DNA from: Streptosporangiaceae bacterium
GTDB taxonomy: Bacteria; Actinomycetota; Actinomycetes; Streptosporangiales; Streptosporangiaceae
Assembly (NCBI GenBank): GCA_030041195.1
Contig: JASHOI010000369.1
Location: 1 to 8,036, forward strand
Length of the DNA stretch: 8,036 bases
Direction of reading: 5' to 3'
This document shows positions 1-5,728 of this stretch, piece after piece. How positions within the stretch are numbered: the stretch's first letter is position 1; each line of letters starts with the position of its first letter. The notes under the pieces were generated by a model, which did no database searches, was not told the DNA's origin, and was given only the letters and a program-made list of their open reading frames with translations. A program made the translations under genes and the position numbers.

Positions 1-359
1 GCGTTCGACGACGCGACGCGGCGCAGCGCCACGCGCACCGCCGCGAGGTCGGTGTTGCTGGCGTGCAGCACCCCGGAGCGGTTGACCAGGAAGTTCGTCG
101 CGCCCGCCCGTTCCACATCCGCGTCCCTGACGTCGGCGAGGGCCGCGGCCAGCGCCTTGTACGGCATGGTCACGTTGGCCGCGGCGACGCTCGGGTCACG
201 CACCGCGCCGACGGCACCGGGCAGATCCGCCGGAGCGATGTCGTGGCTCCGGTACCGCAGCGGGATCCCGAAGTCGGCGAACACCTGGTTCCAGACCGCG
301 GGCGAGAACGAGGCGCCGGTGCGCGCGCCGATCAGGATCACTTGCCTGGGGTAGGGCAC
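1..359 (-). CDS. aroE: Shikimate/quinate dehydrogenase-family protein, N-terminal part (cut by window edge)
   Basis: This gene reads leftward and runs off the window, so only 119 residues, the substrate-binding domain, are visible. Family members reduce 3-dehydroshikimate to shikimate with NADPH, or oxidise quinate/shikimate with NAD. Seen: an S-F-S-P stretch (residues 17-20) matching the carboxylate-binding SxS motif, NVTMPYK (62-68) with catalytic Lys68, AGATN (85-89), and SNTD (101-104) with catalytic Asp104. The usual His before SxS is absent, and the family's AGAVNT reads AGATNF, so this may be a specialised paralogue rather than the housekeeping enzyme. The start is GTG at 359, chosen because GAGGGGAG (365-372) lies 5 bases upstream. 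It is transcribed in the same direction as tetR but has its own TetR-like operator at 405-424. The nucleotide-binding domain lies outside the window, so cofactor and direction (biosynthetic or catabolic) cannot be judged. Confidence 0.85.
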   Translation of the reverse strand, partial: MPYPRQVILIGARTGASFSPAVWNQVFADFGIPLRYRSHDIAPADLPGAVGAVRDPSVAAANVTMPYKALAAALADVRDADVERAGATNFLVNRSGVLHASNTDLAAVRVALRRVASSN

Positions 360-404
360 GTCAGCTCCCCTCGGGCCGGGAGCGTCGGCGAATTGCCGCT
401 CCGA

Positions 405-424
405 TGTACTAACGAGTCCGTTCA
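405..424. promoter_or_regulatory. Degenerate TetR-type operator in front of the aroE-like gene
   Basis: This 20-bp stretch is an imperfect inverted repeat. Its left half TGTACTAACG and the reverse complement of its right half, TGAACGGACT, each match the half-site TGTACGAACT of the perfect palindrome at 1281-1300 at 8 of 10 positions. It lies 46 to 65 bases upstream of the aroE-like GTG, where a repressor would block transcription. A weak promoter (TGTCAA, then TAGTAC on the minus strand) would overlap it. Binding by the neighbouring TetR is inferred from the shared sequence and the position. Confidence 0.6.
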
Positions 425-444
425 TAGTTGACATGAGCCGGGCG

Positions 445-470
445 CGCGGCCGCGCTGGCCCGCGGCCGCG
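445..470 (-). terminator. GC-rich hairpin just downstream of tetR
   Basis: The 10-base palindrome CGCGGCCGCG occurs twice, at 445-454 and 461-470, separated by six bases. The copies can pair to give a perfect 10-bp stem with a 6-base loop, beginning one base past the tetR stop codon. There is no T-run after it, so this would be a U-less hairpin terminator of the kind proposed for high-GC actinobacteria. It could insulate the aroE-like gene from tetR readthrough. Each copy can also fold on itself, and termination is inferred. Confidence 0.45.
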
Positions 471-471
471 G

Positions 472-1122
472 TCATCCGGTGAGGTAGCCGACCACCATGT
501 CGCCGACCATCGCCCGGTGCCGCTCGTGGCTGGCCGGGTCCACGAGATCGCGCCCGAACGCGGCCAGGAACGTGTGCTGGTTGGCCACCCGGAAGAAGCA
601 GAACGCGCTGATCATCATGTGCAGGTCGACCGGATCGATCCGGCGGCGGAACACGCCGGTGGCGTAACCGCGCTCGAGTATCCGCCCGGTCGTGGTGATC
701 ACCGGGCTGTTCATCGGGCGCAGGATCTCGGACTTGCTTATGTGCTCGGCCCGGTGAATGTTCTCGATCGCGACCAGCCGGATGAAATCCGGGTGTGCCT
801 CATGGTGGTCGAGGGTGAGCTCAGCGAGCTGCCTGATCGCTGCGACCGGGTCGAGGTGATCGACGTCGAGCCGGGCCTCCACGTCGCGGAACAGGGAATA
901 GACCCGCTCCAGGGCCGCGACGTAGAGCTGTTCCTTGCCGCCGAAGTAGTAGTAGATCATCCGCTTCGTGGTGCGCGTCTGGTCCGCGATTTCGTCGACT
1001 CTCGCCCCGGCGAGCCCGTGCCGGGCGAACTCCCGGACGGCGACATCGAGGATCTCCTCACGGGTGAGATCGGGATTCCGCCGTCGCGTGGGCACCTCGG
1101 CGGAGTCCGGCCTGGCAACCAT
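472..1122 (-). CDS. TetR/AcrR-family transcriptional repressor
   Basis: A 216-residue DNA-binding regulator of typical TetR length. The N-terminal helix-turn-helix spans about residues 21-67. It shows LTREEILDVAVREFARHG, then VDEIADQTRTTKRMIYYYF, with the family hallmark YYYFGGKEQLY. The C-terminal ligand domain includes FIRLVAIENIHRAEHISKS (113-131), a pattern I associate with TetR proteins beside catabolic genes, though no ligand can be named. The open frame extends further upstream, but ATG at 1122 is preferred. It has GAAGGG (1129-1134) six bases before it, and the upstream part would run through the operator and promoter region. The gene is divergent from the TIM-barrel/transporter operon, with a perfect palindrome between them, the standard layout for an autoregulating repressor. 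A shikimate-type ligand is a guess from the neighbours. Confidence 0.93.
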   Translation of the reverse strand: MVARPDSAEVPTRRRNPDLTREEILDVAVREFARHGLAGARVDEIADQTRTTKRMIYYYFGGKEQLYVAALERVYSLFRDVEARLDVDHLDPVAAIRQLAELTLDHHEAHPDFIRLVAIENIHRAEHISKSEILRPMNSPVITTTGRILERGYATGVFRRRIDPVDLHMMISAFCFFRVANQHTFLAAFGRDLVDPASHERHRAMVGDMVVGYLTG

Positions 1123-1252
1123 CGCATTCCCTTCGCGCGCGGCCCGCGCCCGGCGTGGCCGTCGGGTTTCCCATTCTGCCTCGCAGAAGCCCTGATCGTA
1201 CGTCTGCCAGTGCCGGGCGGCCGGCCGCCGGCAGATGCCGCGGAACCGGCCC

Positions 1253-1281
1253 TGTACAGGCGTATCTGACATAGGCATAAT
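1253..1281 (+). promoter_or_regulatory. Putative promoter of the TIM-barrel/ABC operon
   Basis: TGTACA (1253-1258), a 17-base spacer and CATAAT (1276-1281) resemble a housekeeping sigma promoter. Initiation would fall inside the palindrome at 1281-1300. An alternative pair is CTGACA (1266-1271) with TAGTTC (1290-1295), whose -10 lies within the palindrome. In either case a repressor on the palindrome would block the promoter. The -35 candidate TGTACA sits inside a separate 10-bp palindrome, CCTGTACAGG (1251-1260). Neither choice is certain. Confidence 0.4.
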
Positions 1282-1300
1282 GTACGAACTAGTTCGTACA
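1281..1300. promoter_or_regulatory. Perfect 20-bp palindromic operator, probably for the adjacent TetR protein
   Basis: TGTACGAACT is followed directly by its exact reverse complement, AGTTCGTACA. A perfect 20-bp inverted repeat, much less GC-rich than its surroundings, in the divergent region between a tetR gene and an operon is the classical TetR operator layout. It ends 5 bases before the AGGAG ribosome binding site of the TIM-barrel gene. A related site at 405-424 supports use of the same motif twice. Confidence 0.8.
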
Positions 1301-1318
1301 CTATCAGGAGCCGGAACG

Positions 1319-2194
1319 ATGACGCCAGGGCCGCCAATGCGCTGGGACCGGGTCCTTGCCATCGATCACCTCACGCTGCTCGACGTCGCGCCACCCGACT
1401 TCGTGGCGCTGGCCGCCGGCGCCGGGTTCGATGCAGTCGGCCTGCGCATCGCCCCCGCGACCGGGGCCGAGTCACCGTGGCCGATGTCACCGGGTTCGCG
1501 CATGCTGGCGGAAACCGTGCGGCGCTGCCGGGACAGCGGCGTGACCGTCCTGGACACCGAGACGATCCGGCTCACACCCGACGCCGACCTCGCCGCCAGC
1601 GAGCCGGTCCTGGAGACGGCCGCGCGGCTGAACGCGCGCTACATCACCGCGATCGGCGAGGACCCGGACCTGGAGCGGCTGTCCGACAGCTTCGGCCGGC
1701 TGGTCGCGATGGCCGCGCCGTACGGCATCCGCGCGGTGATCGAGTTCATGGCGTACCAGACGGTCCGCACGCTGGACGACGCGCTGGCGATCGTGACCCG
1801 GTCCGGCGGCGGCGCGGTCCTCCTCGACGCGCTGCACGTCCAGCGCTGCGGCACCGAGATGTCCCAGATCATGCACGTGGAACCGGGGCTGCTCAGCTAC
1901 CTGCAGCTGTGCGACGCGCCGCTGCATCAGCCCCCGGGCGACGCCGCCGCCGAGGCGCGCACCGGCCGGCTGCTGCCGGGAGACGGCGCGCTCCCGCTCA
2001 CCAGCCTGCTCCGCGCCGTGCCGCCAGCCACCCTGGTCGCGATCGAGGCGCCGAGCCGGTCGCTGCGCCGCGAGCTGAGCCCGGAACGGTTCGCCGCCAG
2101 GGCCCGCCGGTCGCTCGACCGGGTCCTCGCGCGCTGGCGCGACCAGCGCGGGCCGGGCGGGCCGGACGAACCGAACCCGCACGTTGCCAGCTGA
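1319..2194 (+). CDS. Xylose-isomerase-like TIM-barrel protein (sugar phosphate isomerase/epimerase family)
   Basis: A 291-residue protein of the AP-endonuclease-2/xylose-isomerase-like superfamily. Members bind a divalent metal and act as isomerases, epimerases or dehydratases on sugars and cyclitols. Candidate metal or substrate residues are Glu142 (IEFMAYQ), Asp170 and His173 (LLDALHVQR), Asp199 and His203 (LCDAPLH), Arg217 with PGDG (220-223), and Glu243 (IEAPS), in the order usual for the fold. ATG at 1319 is chosen over an in-frame ATG at 1235 because AGGAG (1306-1310) sits 8 bases upstream and the longer form would cross the operator. It is the first gene of the transporter operon. Some relatives dehydrate 3-dehydroshikimate to protocatechuate. 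The nearby AroE-like gene makes that possible here, but an unrelated sugar epimerase fits the sequence equally well. Confidence 0.85.
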   Translation: MTPGPPMRWDRVLAIDHLTLLDVAPPDFVALAAGAGFDAVGLRIAPATGAESPWPMSPGSRMLAETVRRCRDSGVTVLDTETIRLTPDADLAASEPVLETAARLNARYITAIGEDPDLERLSDSFGRLVAMAAPYGIRAVIEFMAYQTVRTLDDALAIVTRSGGGAVLLDALHVQRCGTEMSQIMHVEPGLLSYLQLCDAPLHQPPGDAAAEARTGRLLPGDGALPLTSLLRAVPPATLVAIEAPSRSLRRELSPERFAARARRSLDRVLARWRDQRGPGGPDEPNPHVAS

Positions 2195-2240
2195 TCGGCC
2201 AGAGCGGCCGCTTTGGTCATCCGAGGAAGGGAGGACCGCG

Positions 2241-3002
2241 ATGCCAGCCCGACTGGCGGTGCACGGCCTCGCCAAGCACTACGGCGGCGTCCACGCGCTG
2301 CGCGGCGTCAGCCTGCACGTGGCCTCCGGCGAGGTGCTCGGGCTCGTCGGCGACAACGGGGCCGGCAAGTCCACGCTGCTGAAGATCCTGGCCGGGGCGG
2401 CCGCACCGACCGGGGGACAGATCCTGGTCGACGGGGAACCGGTGCGCTTCGCCAGCCCCGCGGCGGCGCGCGAGGCCGGCATCTCCACCGTGTACCAGGA
2501 CCTGGCCCTGGCCGACCAGCGGGACGTCGTGGCCAACTTCTTCATGGGCAGGGAACTGGTCTCGGCCAGCTGGCTCGGCCGCCGCATCGGATGGCTGAAC
2601 ACCAGGGCCATGACCGCGCACACCGCCAGCGAGATGGCCCGGCTGCGCACCAGCATCCCGGATATTCACGCGTCGGCGCGGAACCTGTCCGGCGGCCAGC
2701 GCCAGGTGCTCGCGATCGCCAGGGCCGCGGCATGGACGAGCAAGGTGATGCTGCTCGACGAGCCCACCAGCGCGCTCGGCGTCGAGCAGCAGCAGCAGGT
2801 GCTGCAGCTGGTCCGCCGGATCCGCGACGACGGCATCGCGGTCATCTTCGTCAGCCACCAGATGCCCGACGTGCTGGAGGTCTGCGACCGGGTCGCCGTG
2901 CTCCGCCTCGGCGAGCTGGCGGCCACCCTCGGCAAGGACCAGCTCACCTCGGAAAACCTCGTCGGCTACATCACCGGCGCCAAGACCGGAGCGGCCCGAT
3001 GA
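2241..3002 (+). CDS. ABC transporter ATP-binding subunit, single-domain CUT2 (sugar) type
   Basis: A 253-residue cytoplasmic ATPase powering the importer encoded downstream. All motifs are intact: Walker A GDNGAGKST (37-45), Q-loop Gln86 in VYQDLAL, signature LSGGQRQ (149-155), Walker B VMLLDEP (169-175) and H-loop His206 in FVSHQ. The Walker A form and the VYQDLAL region are typical of the RbsA/MglA group. Most of that group carry two ATPase domains in about 500 residues, whereas this one has a single domain, as in FrcA-like proteins, and so should act as a homodimer. ATG at 2241 has GGAGG (2230-2234) six bases upstream, better than an in-frame ATG at 2184 that overlaps the previous gene. 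A run of four glutamines (183-186) is encoded by a CAG tract. The stop overlaps the permease start (ATGA), suggesting coupled translation. Confidence 0.93.
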   Translation: MPARLAVHGLAKHYGGVHALRGVSLHVASGEVLGLVGDNGAGKSTLLKILAGAAAPTGGQILVDGEPVRFASPAAAREAGISTVYQDLALADQRDVVANFFMGRELVSASWLGRRIGWLNTRAMTAHTASEMARLRTSIPDIHASARNLSGGQRQVLAIARAAAWTSKVMLLDEPTSALGVEQQQQVLQLVRRIRDDGIAVIFVSHQMPDVLEVCDRVAVLRLGELAATLGKDQLTSENLVGYITGAKTGAAR

Positions 3003-4048
3003 AACCGGCCCTGGTGCTGCGCGACCTGTGGATCGGCGTGGTGCTGCTGGCCCTGATCATCGGGTTCAGCGTTGCCTCGCCGTACTTCCTCACCCAGGCC
3101 AACTGGCTGAACACCACGAGCACCGCGACCGAGGTGCTGCTGCTGGCCGTCGGCGAGACCTTCGTCATCTGCACCGGCGGCATCGACCTGTCGGTGGGCG
3201 CCGTGCTCGGGTTCTCCGGGATGGCCGGCGCGTGGGTGATCGCGCACTGGTTCGCGGTGACCAGCGGTGCCGACCTGCTGCCGGTGTCGGCCGGCTTCGC
3301 CGCCGGGGTGCTGGCCGGCGCGGCCTTCGGCGCGGGCAACGGCTGGCTCGTGTCGCGCACCCCGATCCCGCCGCTGGTCGTCACGCTCGGCACGCTCGGC
3401 ATCGCGACCGGGCTCGGCAACCTGCTCGACAACGGCCAGGAGATCTCGAACATCCCCGGCTCGGTCACCACGTTCGGCAACACGAACCTGGGCGGCTGGG
3501 TCCCGGTGCCGGTGCTGATCGCCGCCGTGATCACCCTCTGGTGCGGGGTGGCGCTGGCCAAGACCCGGTTCGGCGCCTACACGCTGAGCATCGGCGACAG
3601 CCGGGAATCCGTGATCAGGGCCGGGATCAACGACCGCAGGCACCTGTTCAAGGTCTACCTGCTCTGCGGCCTGCTCGCCGGGGTGGCGGGCGTCCTGGTC
3701 ATGGCCCGCCTCGGCGCCGGCAATCCCACGTCAGGCTCGGACGACAACCTCAACGCGATCGCGGCCGTGGTCATCGGCGGCACCAGCCTGTTCGGCGGCC
3801 GGGGCACGATCGCCGGCTCGGTGATCGGCACGTTCATCATCGCGGTGCTGGTCACCGGCCTGGTCATCATCAACGTCCCGCCGTTCTGGCAGGAAGTCGC
3901 CGTCGGCGTCATCTTGATCCTCGCCGTCTACATCGATCAGCTGCACCTGGGCAACCGCCGGGCGCGGCGATCCCCTGGCGGGCCAGCGCCCGCCGTCCCG
4001 GCAGTTATCCCGCCATCGATGGTCGGCCGGCGAAACGGCCAGGCCTGA
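2999..4048 (+). CDS. RbsC-type ABC transporter permease (CUT2 family)
   Basis: A 349-residue membrane permease of the ribose/galactose/inositol type (BPD_transp_2 family), likely working as a homodimer. Seen: GGIDLSVGA (60-68), the family's hallmark loop, and IGGTSLFGGRGTIAGSVIGT (259-278). Hydrophobic segments lie near residues 11-27, 44-60, 64-86, 96-118, 125-142, 167-187, 217-237, 251-263, 272-292 and 296-313. The C-terminal tail (about 318-349) is basic and proline-rich, probably cytoplasmic, and somewhat longer than usual. Its ATG overlaps the ATPase stop, and GGAG (2988-2991) sits 7 bases before it. Substrate cannot be read from the permease. CUT2 systems carry pentoses, hexoses and cyclitols such as myo-inositol. 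Confidence 0.94.
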   Translation: MKPALVLRDLWIGVVLLALIIGFSVASPYFLTQANWLNTTSTATEVLLLAVGETFVICTGGIDLSVGAVLGFSGMAGAWVIAHWFAVTSGADLLPVSAGFAAGVLAGAAFGAGNGWLVSRTPIPPLVVTLGTLGIATGLGNLLDNGQEISNIPGSVTTFGNTNLGGWVPVPVLIAAVITLWCGVALAKTRFGAYTLSIGDSRESVIRAGINDRRHLFKVYLLCGLLAGVAGVLVMARLGAGNPTSGSDDNLNAIAAVVIGGTSLFGGRGTIAGSVIGTFIIAVLVTGLVIINVPPFWQEVAVGVILILAVYIDQLHLGNRRARRSPGGPAPAVPAVIPPSMVGRRNGQA

Positions 4049-4100
4049 CTCACCTTTCCGCAACCATCTCCGCCCTGTTCTGGCATCCCCAGGAGGAAGC

Positions 4101-5099
4101 ATGTCCGTCAGCAGATCGTCGCGCCGCTTGGTGCTGGCCGCGGCGCTGGCCGCGATGACCCTCACCGCCGCGGCATGCAGCAGCTCGAGCTCGAGCAGCC
4201 CCGGCAGCAAGACCTCGTCGGCGAAGCACTACACGATCGCGTTCGTGCCCGGCGCGACCGGCGTCTCGTTCTACGACACCGTGCTGGCCGGCATGCAGGC
4301 CAAGGCCAAGGCGCTCGGCATGACCGTGACCTACCAGGGCTCGCCGGACTTCGCCCCGAGCGCGCAGACGCCGGTCGTGGACGGGGTCTGCAGCAAGCAC
4401 CCGAGCGTGCTGATCGTCGCGCCGACCGACCCGGTGGCGATGGCACCGGCGATCGACACCTGCCTGAACGCCGGCATCCCGGTGATCACCGTGGACACCC
4501 AGCTGGCGAACACCTCCCGGCTCACCGCGGAGATCACCACCGACAACACCGAGGGCGGCCAGCTGGCCGGCACCTACCTGGGCAAGGAGCTGCACGGCAG
4601 CGGGCAGATCGCCGAGCTCAGCCTGTCGCCGACCGCGACAACTCAGGTCGACCGGCTGCAGGCCGTGGACAGCGTGCTCAAGTCCTCGTATCCCGCGATC
4701 AAGGTGGTCACGCTGCAGTACACCCAGCAGGCGACCTCGTCGAGCGAGACCACCGTGCGGTCCATTCTGGCCGCGCACCCGCAGGTGAAGGCGATCTTCG
4801 GGGTGGCCGAGCCGAACGCCGAGGGCGCGATCTCCGCGATCGCCGCCGCTGGCCTGACCGGCAAGGTCCTCGTGGTCGGCTGGGACGCCAGCCCGGCCGA
4901 GGTCTCGCTGCTGAAGAAGGGCACGCTGAGCGCGACGGTTGCGCAGCAGGCGGCCGAGGAGGGGGCGATGGCCGCCCAGGACGCCTACGACAAGCTCACC
5001 GGGAAGGCCAGCGCGATCACCTTCCACCTGAGCCTGCCCGACGTGCTGCTCACCTCGGCGAACGTCAGCCAGGAGGCGAAGTACTACTACCTGCCCTGA
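4101..5099 (+). CDS. Periplasmic-binding-type sugar-binding lipoprotein of the CUT2 importer
   Basis: A 332-residue substrate-binding protein (Peripla_BP_4/RbsB type) that captures ligand outside the membrane for the permease. The N-terminus has an SRSSRR basic stretch, a hydrophobic core (10-24) and a lipobox-like TAAAC with Cys26 as the likely lipidated residue. Seven serines (27-33) then act as a flexible linker. The mature part begins with the family strand YTIAFVPG. It then shows FYDTVLAGMQAKAKALG, the VLIVAPTDPVAMAPAID region, GIPVITVDTQL and VLVVGWDASP, all characteristic of sugar-binding members. The ribosome binding site is AGGAGG (4091-4096), and 52 bases separate the gene from the permease. 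It closes a complete ATPase, permease, binding-protein set. The ligand is unknown. Confidence 0.94.
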   Translation: MSVSRSSRRLVLAAALAAMTLTAAACSSSSSSSPGSKTSSAKHYTIAFVPGATGVSFYDTVLAGMQAKAKALGMTVTYQGSPDFAPSAQTPVVDGVCSKHPSVLIVAPTDPVAMAPAIDTCLNAGIPVITVDTQLANTSRLTAEITTDNTEGGQLAGTYLGKELHGSGQIAELSLSPTATTQVDRLQAVDSVLKSSYPAIKVVTLQYTQQATSSSETTVRSILAAHPQVKAIFGVAEPNAEGAISAIAAAGLTGKVLVVGWDASPAEVSLLKKGTLSATVAQQAAEEGAMAAQDAYDKLTGKASAITFHLSLPDVLLTSANVSQEAKYYYLP

Positions 5100-5123
5100 C
5101 CTCACAAACCCCGTGGGTAGGCT
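5096..5123 (+). promoter_or_regulatory. Putative promoter of the aroK-aroB-aroQ-aroKB operon
   Basis: CTGACC (5096-5101), overlapping the binding-protein stop codon, is followed after 16 bases by TAGGCT (5118-5123). This matches the actinobacterial housekeeping pattern TTGAC-N-TAGRMT except for the first -35 base. Initiation near 5130 would leave a short leader carrying GGGGAG at 5150-5155. If real, it would let the aro genes be expressed independently of the TetR-controlled operon upstream. No convincing terminator separates the two sets. Confidence 0.4.
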
Positions 5124-5149
5124 TCCAGCGATAAGGAAACCAGCAGCCC

Positions 5150-5155
5150 GGGGAG
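5150..5155 (+). promoter_or_regulatory. Ribosome binding site GGGGAG that does not match an ordinary start codon
   Basis: This is the best Shine-Dalgarno-like sequence ahead of the stand-alone kinase. Counting the normal six-base spacer leads to ATC at 5162, in frame with the kinase and preceded by a stop at 5132, so no ATG, GTG or TTG lies at the optimal distance. The next in-frame starts are TTG at 5183, with no good site in front, and GTG at 5213, preceded by GGGG (5203-5206). ATC initiation is rare, so the site may instead be a relic. Confidence 0.4.
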
Positions 5156-5182
5156 CCAGCGATCACTGACCTCGTAACGTAC

Positions 5183-5728
5183 TTGCCGGAACGCGACGCC
5201 CCGGGGCCGGCCGTGGTTCTCATCGGCCCGCCTGGGTCCGGGAAGTCCACCGTGGGCCCGCTGCTGGCCGCGCTGCTCGGTGTGGAGTTCGCCGAAACCG
5301 ACGGCCTGATCGCTGCGCGCGCTGGCAAGCCGGTCGCCGACGTCTTCATCGACGACGGGGAGGATGTGTTCCGGGAGCTGGAGCGATCGGCCGCTGCCGA
5401 AGCCATCGCCGGGCACCCCGGGGTGCTCGCGCTCGGCAGCGGCTCGATCCTCAGCCAGGCCACCAGGGGCCTGCTGGCCGACCAGCGGGTGGTGTACCTG
5501 GAGACCGGGTTTCCCGCGGTGGCCAGGAGGTCCGGCCTTGACGGCCCGCACCCGCCGATTCCGGGGAACCCGCGCGGGCGGCTGCGGCAGTTCCTCGAGG
5601 AGCGCCGGCCGCTGTATGCGGACCTGGCGTGGCTCACGGTGAGCACCGACGACCGCGAGCCAGCGCAGATCGCCGACGAGATCGCGGCCGCGATCGCCGC
5701 CCGCCACGCCGCGGAGCCGGGCCGGTGA
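5183..5728 (+). CDS. aroK: Divergent shikimate kinase (stand-alone)
   Basis: A 181-residue P-loop protein of the AroK family, which phosphorylates shikimate at the 3-hydroxyl with ATP. Kept: Walker A GPPGSGKS (15-22), Asp40 of the substrate-binding acidic pair, Arg64 in DVFRELE, and Arg141 in ERRPLY. Altered: the first acidic residue is Glu38 instead of Asp, the glycine-rich GGG reads GSG (85-87), and the lid arginine of RPLL is replaced (HPPI, 123-126). In characterised kinases these contribute to metal binding, shikimate binding and catalysis, so activity may be reduced or the substrate changed. The overall pattern, including PGNPRGRL and the C-terminal helix, still resembles actinobacterial AroK. 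The start is uncertain: TTG 5183 is used here, GTG 5213 would trim ten residues, and ATC 5162 would add seven. Its TGA overlaps the aroB GTG (GTGA), giving translational coupling. Confidence 0.8.
   Translation: MPERDAPGPAVVLIGPPGSGKSTVGPLLAALLGVEFAETDGLIAARAGKPVADVFIDDGEDVFRELERSAAAEAIAGHPGVLALGSGSILSQATRGLLADQRVVYLETGFPAVARRSGLDGPHPPIPGNPRGRLRQFLEERRPLYADLAWLTVSTDDREPAQIADEIAAAIAARHAAEPGR

Noticed and set aside
433..1269. Long plus-strand open frame opposite tetR
   Set aside because: Its protein is a low-complexity Arg/Pro/Gly/Val-rich shadow caused by high GC. The minus frame encodes a clear TetR protein with a proper RBS.
2196..2214. Small hairpin CGGCC-AGAGC-GGCCG followed by CTTT between the TIM-barrel gene and the ATPase gene
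   Set aside because: The stem is only 5 bp with three T residues, too weak to call a terminator, and the flanking genes look cotranscribed.
2785..2800. CAG-type trinucleotide run in the ATPase gene
   Set aside because: It is short and in frame, encoding four glutamines in a helical region; no sign of instability or separate function.
4049..4100. Gap between permease and binding-protein genes checked for a small RNA, hairpin or promoter
   Set aside because: Only the AGGAGG ribosome binding site is recognisable; no hairpin or promoter pattern stands out.
4187..4201. AGCTCGAGCTCGAGC repeat in the binding-protein gene
   Set aside because: It is the codon pattern of the seven-serine linker after the lipidated cysteine, which is common in actinobacterial lipoproteins.
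5120..5141. Stem GGCTTCC / GGAAACC with an 8-base loop after the binding-protein gene, considered as a terminator
   Set aside because: It contains a mismatch and has no T-run, and it overlaps the better supported promoter -10 element.
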